Assembly: GCF_000471905.2 (NCBI RefSeq)
Contig: NW_006500065.1
Span: forward strand, 425,614-489,613
Direction of reading: 5' to 3'
Length of the DNA: 64,000 nucleotides
Origin: Amborella trichopoda
Taxonomy: Eukaryota; Streptophyta; Magnoliopsida; Amborellales; Amborellaceae
In this document: piece after piece, positions 35,101 through 48,998 of the stretch
Layout: each line of letters begins with the position of its first letter
Numbering within the stretch: position 1 is the stretch's first letter
Position numbers and translations under genes: made by a program
The notes under the pieces: generated by a model
What the model was told of the DNA's origin: nothing
The model's database searches: none
The model's input: only the letters and a program-made list of their open reading frames with translations

Positions 35101-38100
35101 AAGTTCAGCCATAGATGATCCATCTTCGGGGAAAATCATCATGTTGCTCACAAATTTGTTTTTCACATTTTGCTTTTCAAAACCTAAGTCCCAACCATGT
35201 AATACTCAAGGTTTTTCATTTGATTCTCTCTATTGTCAACTACAGTGGTGGATTATAAAATTTCAGCTATATACAATCTACCTTGGGCAAAATAAAGACA
35301 AGTGGGGATGAATTCGGTGGTAAATCCGTGAGATACTTAGAAATTGTAGTTTCAAATTCTAGTTTCTAAAACCAAAGTCCCAAGCCATGTAATTTTAAAG
35401 TTTTACCTTTAATTCCCTCTATTATCAATTGGAACGATGAAACAACGCATTGTAAATTTTTAGTCATAGGCGATCTACTTTAAGGAAAAATCAAGATAAA
35501 TGTGGTAGAAAATTTGTGAGCAATGTGGAAAATATGGTTTCACATTTCGGTTTCTAAAAGCTATGTCCCAAGCCGTGTAATTTCCAAGCTTTTGCCTCTG
35601 ATTATATCTATCGTCAATCATGGCGATAAAACGATGGCCTATAAAATTTTAGTCATAAATGATCCACCTTGGAGAAAATTAAGACAATTGAGGATGAACA
35701 TGGTGGAAAATTTGTAAGCTACATGAAAATTTTAGTTTCACATATTGGTTTCTAAGACCTAAATCTCAAAGCCATGGAATTTCCAAGGTTTTGCCTTTAA
35801 TTCCCTCTATCGCCAATCACGGAGATGGAATGATGGATTATAAATTTTAGTAATAGACTATTCGCCTTGGGGGAAAAGCAAGATAAATGGGGATGAACTT
35901 GGTGGAAAATTCATGAGCTACAAGAAAATTATAGTTTCCCATTTTGGTTTCTTCAAAACCTACATCCCAAGTCATGTAATTTCAAAGGTTTTGCTTTTGA
36001 TTCCCTCTATCATGATTCATGGAGATAAAACGATAGATTATAAAATTTCAGTCATAAGATATCTGCATTTTAGGAAATAAAAACAAATAGGGGTGAACAT
36101 GGTGGAGAATTTGTAAGTTACGTGAAATTTGTGACTTCACAATGTGGTTTCTAAAACATAAATCCCAAGCTATGTGACTTTGAAGGTTTTGCCCTTGACT
36201 CCCTCTATTATCAATCATGATGATGGAATGATGGATTATAAAATTTCAGTCATAAACGATCCGCCTTGAGGGAAAATCAAGACAAACAAAGATGAAAAAT
36301 TGTGAGCTATGTGAAAAATATAGTTTTATATTTTGAGAACCTAAGACCCAAGCATTGCAATTCTAAAGTTTTACCTTTTATTTCCTCTATCATCAATCAC
36401 AGCGATGGAATGACGAATTATAAAATTTCAGTTATAGACAATCTGCCTTGGGGTATAAAATTCTAGTCATGGATGATTTGACATGGGGTAAAATCATGAT
36501 AAACGTGAATGAAAATTTGTGAGCAATGTGAAAAATATGATTTCACTGTTTGGATTCTAAAACCTAAATCTGAAGCCATGTAATTTCAAATATTTTGCCT
36601 CTGATTCTTTTTATTATCTATCATGGCGATTGAACGATAGATTATAAAATTTCAGTAATAGATGATCTACCTTGAGGAAAAATTAAGGCAAATGGGGATG
36701 AAAATTGTGAGCTACGTGAAAAATATGGTTTCACATTTTGATTTCTAAAACCTAAGTCCCAAGCCATGTGATTTTCAAAGTTTTGCCTTTAATTCCATCT
36801 ACCATCAATCACGACGATGGAACGATGTATTTAAATTTTCAGCTATAGACGATCTGTCATTAGGGAAAATCAAGACAAATGGGGATGAAATTTTGTGAGC
36901 TACGTAAAAAATAAGGTTTCACAATTTGGTTTCCAAACCCTAAGTCCCAAACCCTATAATTTCCAAATGATTCTCCTATAGGGAAAATAAAGAATTTAGG
37001 GATTAACATAGTGAAAAACTAGTGAGCTATGTGGAAATTGTGGTTTCATATTTTGGTTTAAAAAATCAAAGTCTCAGGCCTTATAATTTCCAAGGTTTTG
37101 CCTTTGATTCTCTCTATCTTCAATCACAACGATAGAACGATGGATATAAATTTCAATCATAGACGAACCGTTGTAGGGGGAAAATCAAGACAAATGAGGA
37201 TGAACATTGCAAAAAATTTATGATCTACGTGGAAATTAAAGTTTCACATATTGGTTTCTAAATCCTAAGTCACAAGCCCTGTAATCCCTTGATTCCCTCT
37301 ATCGCCAATCATGGCGATGGAATGAGGGATTATAAAATTTAAGCCATAGACAATCTGCTTTGGGGGTAAATAAAGAGAAATGGGGATGAACATGGTGTAA
37401 ATTTTGTAGGCTACATGAAAGATATGACTTCATAATCTAGTTTTTAAAACCTAAGTCCCAAGCCATGCAACTTCCAAGGTTTTGCCTCTAATTTCATATA
37501 TCATCAAACACGGTGAGAGAACGATGGATTATAAAATTCCAGACATAGACAACCAGTCTTGAGGGAAATCAAGACAAATAGGAATGAACATTGTCGAAAA
37601 TTTGTGAGCTACATGGAAATTATGGTTTTACATTTTTGTTTCTAAAACTCAGGTCCCAAGCAATGTAATTTTTAAGGTTTTGTTGTTAATTCCCTCTATC
37701 ATCAATCACAATGATGAAATAATGTATTATTATATTTCAGTGATAGTCGATCTGCTTCGACAGAAAATCAAGACAATTTGGGATGAAAATTTGTGAGCTA
37801 CGAGGAAAATATGGTTTCACATTTTTTATTTCTAAAACCTAGGTCGCAAGTCATGTAATTTCCAAAGTTTTACTTTTGATTCCCACTATGGTCAATCACA
37901 GCGATGGAATGATGATTAAAAAATTTCAGTCATAGACGATCCGCTTCGAAGCAAAATAACGACAAATGTGAATGAACATAGTGGAAAATTTGTGAGCTAT
38001 GTGGAAAATGTGGTTTCACATTTTGATTTCTAAAACTTATGTCCCAAATCATGTAATTTTCAAGAATTTGTTTTTTATTCGCTCTAACGTCAATTACAAC

Positions 38101-38302
38101 GATGGAATGGTGTGTTATAAAATTTTAGTTGTAGAAGACCTCCTTGGGAAAAAATCAAAACAAACGGGGAAGAAAATTTGTGAGCTAAGTAGAAAATATG
38201 GTTTAACATTTTGGTTTTAAAAAATCTAAATCCCAAGTTATGTAAGTTCGAACGGTTTGCCTTTGATTCCCTTTATCGTCAATCATGACTTTGTAACAAT
38301 GA

Positions 38303-38558
38303 TTTTTAAAAGGAAAAATTATAGATAGCCTCAAATTCAACTTTCTAAACATCCTTCTCCCCAAAAAAAATTGTATCTCTCATTAAACCCCAATACTATT
38401 TTTTTTTCTATTTACTCCCCTAAATAAAAAAGTCAATGGATTAAGGACAAAAATACACTTACTCTCTCTTTTCTCCTCTATTTTGGGTCACGTGCCTCTC
38501 TCTCTCCTACACTTTCTCTCCCCCAAAAGAAAACCTCATTCTCTCTCTCTCCCCCAAA
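38303..38558. mobile_element. insert of ~255 bp in the satellite array
   Basis: The monomer pattern stops after ACAATGAT and resumes at ATAAACATGGTGG. The insert begins AAAGGAAAAATTATAGATAGCC, which resembles the TIR start of the 1175-3516 element (GGAAAAATTATGTAAATATCC). It ends in a CT-rich tract with CTCTCTCTCCCCCAAA present twice. It may be a small or truncated MULE-like element; no second TIR was seen. Confidence 0.5.
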
Positions 38559-41500
38559 GGATAAACATGGTGGAAAATTTGTGAGCTACGCAGAAATAAT
38601 AATTTCACATTTTGATTTTTAAATCCTAAGTTGTAAGCCATTTAATTTCTAAGGCTTTTCCTTTGATTCATTTTATCGTTAATAACAATGATGGAATGAT
38701 GGATTATTTCAATCATAGACGATCCTCTATGGGGGGAAATCAAGATAAATGGGGTGGAAAATTTGTATGGTTTCATTTTTTTTTTTCTAAAACCTAAGTC
38801 TCAAGCCATGTAATTTCCAAAGTTTTCCTTTAATTCCCTCTTCGGACAATCACGTAGATGAAACGATAGATTATATAATTTTAGTAATATACAATCTGCC
38901 TTGGGGGAAAATCAAGACAAATGGAGATTAACATGGTAGAAAATTTGTGAGTTACAAAGAAATTATGGTTTCACATTTTGGTTTCTAAAACCTAAGTCTC
39001 AAGCCATGTAATTTCAAGGCTTTTCCTTTGATCCCCTATGTGGGAGAAAAATCAAGACAAATGGGGTAAAAAATTTGTGAGCTACGTGAAAAATAATATT
39101 ACACATTTTGGTTTTTAAAGCCCAAGTCCCAAGCCAATTAATTTCCAAGGATTTGACTTTGATTCTCTCTAACGTCAATCATATCGATGGAACGACGGAT
39201 TATAAAATTGCAGTCATAAATGATTCGCCTTGGGGGAAAATTATTAAAAATAGGGTAAAAATTTGTGAGCTACGTGAAAAATATGGTTGCATATTTGGTT
39301 TCTAAATTCTAAGTCCCAAATCAAGCAATTTCTAAGGTTTTACCTTTGATTTCCTCTATCGTTAATCACATCGACTGAACGATGCATTATAAAATTTCAG
39401 TCATAGAAGATCTGCCTTATGGGGAAGTCAAGAAAAATAGGGATGAACATAGTACAAAATTTGTCAGCTAAGTAACAATTGTGGTTTCACATTTTTTTTC
39501 GAAAACCTAAGCCCAAGCCATGTAATTTCCAAGGTTTTGCCTCTGATTCCCTCTCTCGTCAATTACGGTGATGGAATGATGGATTATAAAGGCATAGATG
39601 ATTTACCTTGGGGGAAAATCAAGACAAATGGGATGAAAAATTATGAGCTACATGAAAAATATGGGTTTACATTTTGGTTTTCCAAACCTAAATCCCAAGC
39701 TATGTAATTTCTAAGGTTTTTTCTTTGATTCCCATTTTGCCAATCATAACAAAAGAATTATGGATTACAAAATTTCAATCATAAACAATCCACCTTGGGG
39801 AAAAATCAAAACAAATGAGGATGAAATTTTGTGAGCTATGTGGAAAATATGATTTCACGTTTTGGCTTCTAAAACCTCAAACCCAAGTCATGTAATTTTC
39901 AAGGTTTAGCCTTTGATTCTCTCTTTCGTCAATCACGGTGGATTATAAAATTTCAGCCTTAGACGATTTGCCTTTGGGAAAAATCAAAACAAATGAAGAT
40001 GAACATGGTGGAAAATCTGTAAGCTACATGAAAATTATGGTTTCACAATTTGGTTTCTAAAACCTAAGCCCCAACACATGTAATTTCCAAGGTTTTGTTT
40101 TTAATTCCCTCTATCGTCGATCACGGAGATGGAACATTGGATTATAAAATTTAAGTTATAAACAATTCAGCTTGATGGAAAATTAAAACAAATGGGGATG
40201 AACTTGGTGGAAAATTTGTGAGCTACGTAAAAATTAATGGTTTCACATTTTGGTTTCTAAAACCTAAGTCCTAATCCATGTAATTTTCAAGGTTTTGCCT
40301 TTAATTTCATATTTTGTTAATCACAAAGATAAAATGATTGATAACATAATTTCAATTTGCCTTGGGGATAAACAAGGTGAAAAATTTGTGAGCTATGTGT
40401 AAATTATATTTTCATATTTTGGTTTCTAAAACCTAAATCCCAAGCCATGCAATTTTCAAGGTTTTATCTTTGATTCCCTTTATCATATTTCACGACAATG
40501 GAATGATGGATTATAAAATTTCTGCTTTAGGTAAAAATCATAAACATTCTGCTTTGGGTGAAAATCAATGCAAATGGCCTGAAAAATTTGTGAGCTACGT
40601 GAAAAATATGGTTTCACATTGTGGTTTCTAAAACCTAATTCTCAAGTCATATAATTTCCAAGGTTTTAACTTTGATTCCCTCTATTATCAATCATAGCAA
40701 TGGAACGATAGATATAAAATTTCAATTGTTGACTATCCGACTTGTGGCGAAAATCAAGAAAAATGGGGATGAACATGGTGCAAAATTTGTGAGTTACATG
40801 ATAATTATAGTTACACAATTTGGTTTCTAGAACTTAAGTTCCAAGCGATGTAATTTCCAAGGTCTTTCCTTTTATTTCATCTATCATCAATAACGATGAT
40901 GGAACATAAAATTTAGTCATAGACAATCTGCCTTAGGGAAAAAATCAAGACAAATAGGAATGAAAATTTGCAAGCTATGTGGAAACTATATTTCACATTT
41001 TAGTTTCTAAAACTTAAGTCCCAGTTCATGTAATTTCTAAAGTTTTTCTTTTGATTATCTCTATCATCAATCACATCGTTGGAACGATAGATTATAAAAT
41101 TTCAATCGAAGACAATCGGCCTTGCCCCTAAATTAAGACAAATAGGGATGAAAATTTGTGAGCTACGTGGCAAATGTGGTTTTACATTTTATTTTTCAAA
41201 ACCTAAAACCCAAGCCATGTAATTTTCAAGGTCTTACATTTTATTCCCTTTATTGTCAATCACAACAATGGAATGACGAATTATAAAATTTATATCTTAG
41301 ACGATCCTCTTTGGAGGATAATCAAGACAATTGGGGATGAACATGGTGAAAAATTTGTGAGCTACGTGAAATTATAGTTTCACATTTTGATTTCTAAAAC
41401 CCAGTCGAAAGCCCTGTAATTTTAAAAGGTTTTCCTTTGATTCCCTTTAATGTAAATTACGATGATGGAACGATGAATTATAAAATTCTAATCAAAGACG

Positions 41501-44500
41501 ATTTGATTTGGGGGAAAATCAAGACAAATGAGGATGAAAATTGTGAACAACGTAGAAACTAAGATTCCACATTTTGTTTTTTTAAAATATAAATCCCAAG
41601 CCATGTAGTTGTTATGGCTTTGCCTTTGATTCCTTTTATAGTTAATCATAGTGTTGGAATGATGGGTTATAAAAATTTAGTCATAAATGATCCACCTTGG
41701 GGGAAAATCAAGACAAATAGAGATAAAAATTTGTGAGCTACATGAAAAAATATGGTTTCATATTTTGGTTTCTAAAACCTAAGTCTCAAGCAATTTTTTT
41801 CCAAGGTTTTACCTGTTATTCCCTCTATTGTCAATCACAACGATGGAATGATGGATTATAAAATTTTAGTTATAAACCAGTCACCTTGGGGGAAAATTAA
41901 GAAAAATGGGGGAAAAAAATTTGTGATCTATGAAGAAAATATGGTTTCACATTTTGATTTTAAAAACCTAAGTCTCAAGCCATGTATTTTCAAAGGTTTG
42001 GCTTTTGATTTCCTCTATCGTTAATCACAACGATGAAAGAATGTGTAATAAAATTTCAATCATAAACGATTCGCCTTAGGAAAAAATAAAGGCAAAAAGG
42101 GATGAACATGGTGGAAAATTTGTGAACTATATGAAAAATATGGTTTCGCGATTTTTATTAAAACCTAAGTCTCAACCCATGTAATTTCCAAGGTTTTGCC
42201 TTTGATTCCCTCTTTCGTGAATTAATGTAATGGAACGATGGGTTAATTAAATTTCAGTAATAGACGATCCACCTTGGGGGAAAATCAAACAATTGGGGAT
42301 AAAAATTTATGAGTTACGTGGAAAGTACGGTTTCACATTACGGTTTATAAAAACTAACTCCCAAGTCATATAATTTCCAAGGTTTTGTATTTTATTCCCT
42401 CTATCGCCAATCATAGCAATGTAATGATGGATTACAAAATTATAGTCATAGACGATCCGTCTTACAGAAAAATTAAGACAAATGGGATGAACATAATGAA
42501 AAATTTGTGAGCTACATTGAAAATATGGCTTCATATTTTGGTTTTTAAAACCTAAGTTCCAAGCCATGTAGTTTCCATGATTTTGCCTTGGAATCCATCT
42601 ATCGTCAATCACAACGATGGAACGATGGCTTATAAACTTTCAGTCATAAATGTTCCTCCTTTGGGGAAAATAGAGACAATTGGGGATGAACATGCTGGAA
42701 AATTTATGATCTACGAGTAAAATATGGTATCACATTTTGTTTTGTAAAACCTCAATCATAAGCCATGTAATTTCCAAGGTTTTGCTTTTGATTTCCTCTT
42801 TCGTCAATCACAGCAATGAAATAATAGATTAATAAAATTCAAGCTATGAGCGATCCGCCATGAAAAAAAAAAATACAAATGGGGATGAAAATTTGTGAGC
42901 TATGTATAAAATACAGTTTCATATTTTGGTTTATAAAACCTCAATCCCAAGCCATGTACTTTTCAAGGTTTTACCTTTGATTTCCTCAATCGCGGCAATG
43001 GAATGATGAATTATAAAAATTTACGTCATAAACGATCTGTCTTGTGGGAAAAGCAAGTTAAACATGGAGTAACATAGTGGAAAATTTGTGAGCTATGTGG
43101 AAAATATAGTTTGACATTTTTTTTAAAAAAAAAACCTACAAGCCTTGTAATTCCAAGGTTTTTCTTTTGATTAATTCTTTCGTCAATCACAATGATGGAA
43201 CGATGGATTATAAAATTTCAGTCATAGACGATTTGCCTTAAGGGAAAATCAAGAAAAATAGGGAAGAAAATTTGTGAGCTGCATGAAAAATATTGTTTCA
43301 TTTTTTTGTTTCTAAAGCCTAAGTCCCCAAGCTATGTAATTTCCAAGATTTTTTATTTAATTCCCTTCATCATCAATCTCAGGGATGGAACGATGTATTA
43401 TAAAAATTCAGTCATAGACGATCCACCTTGGGGGAAAATAAAGACAAATGGGATGAATATGGTGGAAAATTTGTGAGCTACTTGGAAAAAAGGATTTTAC
43501 ATTTTGTTTTCTAAAACGTAAGCCTCCAGTCATGTAATTTTCAAGGTTTTGCTTTTGATTCTCTCTTTCATCATTCACGGCATTGAAGTGGTGGATTAAT
43601 AAAATTTCAATCTTAAACAATCTGCCTTGGGGAAAAATAAGACAAATGGGGATAAAAATTTGTTAGCTACGTGTAAAATACGGTTTCAAATTATGATTTA
43701 TAACACCTAAGCTCAGCCCATGTAACTTCCAATGTTTTTCATTTGATTCCTTATATCAATATTCTCAGCAATGAATTATAAAATTTCAGTCATAAATGAT
43801 CGACCTTGGGGAAAATCAAGACAAATAGGATGAACTTCATAAAATTTTTGAAAGCTATGTAAAAAATATGGTTTCACATTTTGGTTTCTAAAACTTAAGT
43901 CCCAAGCCATAATTTCAAAGATTTTGCATTTGCTTCCCTCCATCATCAATCACATCGATGGAACAATGAATTATAAAATTTCAATCATAGATAATTCGCC
44001 TTTGGGAAAAATAACGACAAATCGGGATGAGATGAAAATGGTGAAAAACTTGTGAGCTACGTGGAAATTATGGTTTCACATTTTAGTTACTAATACCTAA
44101 GTCCCAAGCCATGTAATTTCTAAGGTTCTGCATTGATTCCCTTTATGATCAATCATGGCAATAGAACGGTAGATTATAAAATTCATTTATAGATAATCCG
44201 TCTTAGGGAAAAATAAATGCAAATGGGATTAAGCATGGTGGAAAATTTGTGAACTATATAGAAAGTATGGGGTCACATTTTATTTTGAAATACCTAAGTC
44301 CCAAGCCATGTAATTTCAAAGGTTTTACCATTGATTCCATCTATCATTAATCACAGTAATGGAACGATGAATTAATAAAACTTCAGTAATAGACGATCCT
44401 CCTTGGGGGAAAATCAAGAGAAAAAGAGCTGGAAATTAGTGAGCCACGTGGAAAATACGGTTTCACATTTATTTTATAAAATCTAAGTCCCAAGCAATGT

Positions 44501-47500
44501 AATTTGAAATGTTTTTCCTTTGATTCCCTCTATTGTCGATCACGACGATGGAAGATGAATTAAAAACTTTCAGTCATAGACGATTTGCCCAAGAGGAAAA
44601 TAATGACAAATGGGGATAAACATAGTGGAAAAATTGTGACTTATGTAAAAAATATGGTTTTACATTTTGGTTTTTATCAAAGTTTTGTAATTTTAAAAGT
44701 TCTGCCTCTGATTCCGTCTATCGTCAATCACGGCGATGGAATATTAAATTATAAAATTGCAGTCAAAGACGATCCACCTTTTAGGAAAATAGAGAGAAAT
44801 GGAGATTAAAATGATGGAAAATTTGTGAGATATGTGGAAATTGTGGTTTCACATTTTGGTTTCAAAAACCAAAGTTCGAAGCCATGAAATTTCCAAGGTT
44901 TTGCCTTTGATTCCCTCTATCATCAATCCTAAGTCGCAAGCCATGTAATTTCTAAGGTATTTCTTTTTATTCCAGCTATTGTCAATCATGTCGATGGAAC
45001 GATGTATTATAAAGTTTCATTCATTGACGATCTACCTTGTGGGAAAGTCAAGATAAATGGGTGGAAAATTTGTGAGTTATGTGAAATTTGTGATTTCACA
45101 TTTTGTTTCTAAAACCTAAGTCCCAAGCTATGTAACTTCCAAAGTTTTGCCTCTGATCCACTCTATTGTCAATCATGGTGATAGTTAGATAGACTATAGA
45201 ATTTCATTCACAAACGTTCCACCTTTGGGGAAAATAAAAAAAACTAATACAAATATGGTGGAAAATTTGTAAGCTAAGTGGAAATTATGATTTCATATTT
45301 GGCTATAAAACATACGTCCCAAGACGTGTAATTTCCTAAGTCATACATTCGATTCTTTCTTTCGTCAATCACAGTGATAGATCAATGTATTATAAAATTT
45401 TAGTTAGAGCCGATTTGCTTTCGTGGGAAATGAAGACAAATGGGAATGGAAATTTGTGAGGTACGTGGAAAATATAGTTTCACATCTTAGATTTTAAAAC
45501 CTATATCCCAGGCCATGTAATTTTTAAAGTTTTGCTTTTGATTCCCTCCATTGCCAATAATAACGATGGAATTATGATATATAAAATTTTAGTCATAGAC
45601 GATCTACCTAGGGGAAGATGAAAACAAATGGGAATGAACATAGTGGAAAATTTGTGAGCTACGTGAAAATTATGGTTTTTTAATTTCTAAAACCTAAGTC
45701 CTAAGCCATGTATTTTTAAGGTTTTGCATTGGATTCCCTTTATCGTTAACTACGACGACAGAACAATGGATTATAAAATTTTAGTCATTGATAATCCACC
45801 TTGGGGGAAAATAAAGTCAAATTGGAATGAATGTGGTGCAAAATTTTTGAGCCACGTGGCAATTGTAGTTTCACATTTTGGTTTTTAAAACCTAAATCGT
45901 AAGCCATGTAATTTTCAAGGTTTTGCCTTTGATTGTCTCTATTGTTAATAATGGCGGTGGAATGATAGATTACAAAATTTCGGTAAAAGATTATCTACCT
46001 TGAGAAAAATCATAACAAATGGGGATGAAAATTTGTGAGCTACTTGAAAAATAAGGTTTTACATTTGGTTTCTAAAACCTAAGTCCCAAGCCATGTAATT
46101 TCCAAAGTTTTGTGTTTGAATCCCTGTAGCGTCAATCGCGGCGATTGAACAATAGATTATAAAATTTTAATCATAAACATTCTACCTTGAGGGAAAACCC
46201 AGACATATAGGGATAAAATTTATGAGTTACGTGGATAATATAATTTTTACATTTTTGTTTCTAAAACCTAAGTCTCAAGCCATGTAATTTCCAAAGTTTT
46301 GCATTTGATTCTATCTATCTTGAATCACTGCGATAGAATGATTTATTATAAAATTTCAGTTATAGACGATATCCCATGGGGGAAAATCAAGACAAATGGA
46401 GATGAAAATTTGTAAACTACATGGGAATTATGGTTTAACACTTTGGTTTTTAAAACCTATGTTCTAAGCTATGTAATTTTCAAAGTTTTGCCTTTTATTC
46501 CCTTTATTGTCAATCATGACGATATAACAATGTATTATAAAATTTCAGTTATAGATGATCCGTTCTAGCGGAAAATCAAAACCAATGAGGATAGAAATTT
46601 GTGTGCTACGTAGAAAATATGATTTCACATTTTCGTTTTCAAAACCTAAGCCCAAGCCATGTAATTTTCAAAGTTTGCCTTTGACTCTCTCTATCGTCAA
46701 TCATAGTGATGGAACGACGGATTATAAATAATTTATCATAGACGATCTGCCTTGGGGGAAAATAAAAACAAATTGAGATAAACTTGGTGGAAAACTTGTG
46801 AGCTACGTCGAAAATGTGGTTTCACATTTTGGTTTCTAAAACCTAAGTCTCAAGCCATGCAATTTCTAATATTTTGTCTTTGATTCCCTCATTTGTCAAT
46901 CACGACAATATAAAGATGGATTATAAAATTTCAATCATAGACAATCCGCCTTGGAGAAAATCAAGATAAATGGGGATGAAAATTTGTGAGCTATGTAGAA
47001 AATAAGGTTTCACATTATGGTTTATAAAACCTAAGTCCCAAGCTATGTAATTTCCAAGGTTTTCTTTTTTATTCCCTCTTTTGTGAATCACAACGATGGA
47101 ACGATATACTATAAAATTTCAGTCAAATACAATATACCTTGAAGAAAAATTAAGACAAATGGGATGAACATGGTGGAAAATTAGTGAGCTATATGGAAAA
47201 TATGGATTCACATTTGGTTTTTAAAACCTTAATCCCAAGTGATGTAATTTTCTAGGTTGTGCCTTTGATCCCTTTATGGTCAATCACGACTATGAAACCA
47301 TGGATTATCGAATTTCAGGAATAGACAATCCACCTAAGGGAAAAATCAAGAGAAATGGTGATGAACATGGTGGAAAATTTATTAGCTATGTGGAAATTAG
47401 GGTTTCATATTTTGGTTTCTAAAATCTAAGTCCCAAGCTATGCACTTTTTAAGGTTTTGCCTTTGATTTTATCTTTCATTAATCATGGCAATAGTACGAT

Positions 47501-48222
47501 AGATGAATAAAATTTCAGTCATAGACGATCTGTCTAGGAAAAACTCAAGACAAATGGTTGAAAATACGATTTCATATTATGGTTTTGTTTAACCTTAAGC
47601 TCTAAGCCATATAATTTTCAATATTTTACTTTTAATTCCCTATATTGTCAACCACAATGATGAAACAATGTATTACAAACTTTCAGTCATAGATGCTCCA
47701 CTGAGGGAAAATCAAGACAAATGGGATAAATATATTAGAAAATTTATGAGGCACGTGGAAAATATAGTTTTACATTTTAGTTTCTAAAACCTAAGTTCTA
47801 AGCCATGTAATTTCTAAAGTTTTTGCCTTTGATTTGTCAATCACAACAATAGAATAATAAAATAAATAAAATTTCAGTCATAGGTGATCTACCTTGGGGA
47901 TATTTAGGACAGATGGGGATGGAAATTTGCGAGCTAAGTCGAAAATACGGTTTCATATTTTGGTTTATAAAACCTAAGTCCCAAGCGATGTAATTTTCAA
48001 GGATTTACCTTTAATTACCTGATTCATCAATCACAACGATGGAACACTGAATTATAAAATTTCAGTCATAGACAATCTGTCTTGGGGGAAAAGCAAGATA
48101 AAGAGGGATCAACAAGGTGGAAAATTTGTGAGCTTCGTGAAAAATATGATTTTACATTTTGGTTTCAAAAACCTAAATCCCAAGCCATGTAATTTCCAAG
48201 GTTTAGTCTTTAATTTCCTAAG

Positions 48223-48522
48223 CGATAAATTATTGTGTAGGGCATTCACTTAAAATACAACCGAAGCTAAAATAATTGATGGGAAGCACACATGAAATAT
48301 TGTACTCTTACCACGAATATTGATCTTCCACAATAAGATTCTACTTACCTAATAAAATTGAAGAGGAAACAATTCCCGATTCGCCTTGCATTTGCAATGA
48401 CTATTTATAAAACTTAAAAACATACAATCCCCTTGGTTGGAATTGTTTTGGAGGACTATGTTTTTGGCCATGGCCAACTATATGTTGCGTTGTCTAGGGG
48501 TACAATAAAAGAAAACATATAA
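48223..48522 (+). pseudogene. Helitron/PIF1-type helicase C-terminal fragment
   Basis: One frame over most of this stretch reads as the end of a PIF1-family helicase of the kind found in Helitron RepHel proteins. A KLLCRAFT block (48234) and EAKIIDG (48259) come first; a neighbouring frame gives VLLPRI (48303). QFPIRLAFAMTI (48370-48405) follows, then IPLVGI and GHGQLYVALSRGT (48463-48504), the conserved motif V/VI end, and a stop at 48520. Inside there are in-frame stops (near 48248, 48285 and 48418) and one frame shift near 48320. The Rep nuclease and helicase motifs I-IV are absent. The left edge is the satellite array. It could instead derive from a host PIF1 gene, but in plants such copies are mostly Helitron-borne. 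Confidence 0.75.
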
Positions 48523-48998
48523 TTGTACATTAAAGAATATTCACTGCATGGCGAAAATGAAATTTCATAAAGAATATCGCAAATAAAGAAATTTACAACA
48601 ATTCATATATTCTTAGTAAAAGGTGTGTTATTCTTTTATTATATATTAAAATAGTTATGTCATTCATATTACATGATGGATGGTCAAGAGATACCACTTA
48701 ACCATGTTTTTTAGCACAACAAACATGATCACGTAAAAGGTCAAATTGTTGCTTGCAAGGACAGAAACAAAGAACATCATGACGGATCTGAACAAAGACA
48801 CATGAAGCTACTATTTATAGGTACAGAGGTAATCTACAAAAAATAAATGCGTATGTTTTTTATATCCTGTTATAGTGGTGGATTCATAACTTTTTTTTTT
48901 TGGTAATTTACATATTCCATTATTTACAAAAAATAGAGATAATAGGAATTATATATGATAGTGAATTCGATCTATTCGCGTATGCAGTAAAGGAAATA
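48523..48998. other. unclassified AT-rich stretch after the helicase fragment
   Basis: No coding sequence or known repeat was recognised. If the helicase piece is Helitron-borne, its 3' terminus (short hairpin then CTRR) should be on the plus strand downstream, but I could not identify one with confidence. Confidence 0.3.

Larger units (their letters stand above)
30018..48221. repeat. satellite array, monomer ~187-199 bp, roughly 90-95 copies
   Basis: The monomer has the landmarks GTGAGCTACGTGG, GGTTTCACATTTTGG, CCTAAGTCCCAAGCCATGTA, CCAAGGTTTTGCC, TTTGATTCCCTCTATCGTCA, ACGATGG, GATTATAAAATTTCAGTCAT, GACGATCC, CCTTGGGG and AATCAAGACAAATGGGGATG. A long form carries an extra 12 bases around AACATGGTGG (about 198 bp). 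A short form lacks it (about 187 bp). Monomers differ by roughly 10-25%, and several are internally shortened (near 30370, 36430, 39030, 44930). The array is uninterrupted apart from one insert at about 38303-38558. I found no credible gene in it. Short open frames recur because the long monomer is a multiple of three. Confidence 0.93.

Noticed and set aside
30018-48221. Recurring short open frames in the satellite array that look like a repeated ~66-residue peptide
   Set aside because: The long monomer is 198 bp, a multiple of three, so any open stretch recurs. Frames are broken in most monomers and no start or splice pattern is shared.
30018-48221. CRISPR-like array
   Set aside because: Plant nuclear DNA; repeats are long, contiguous and without unique spacers.
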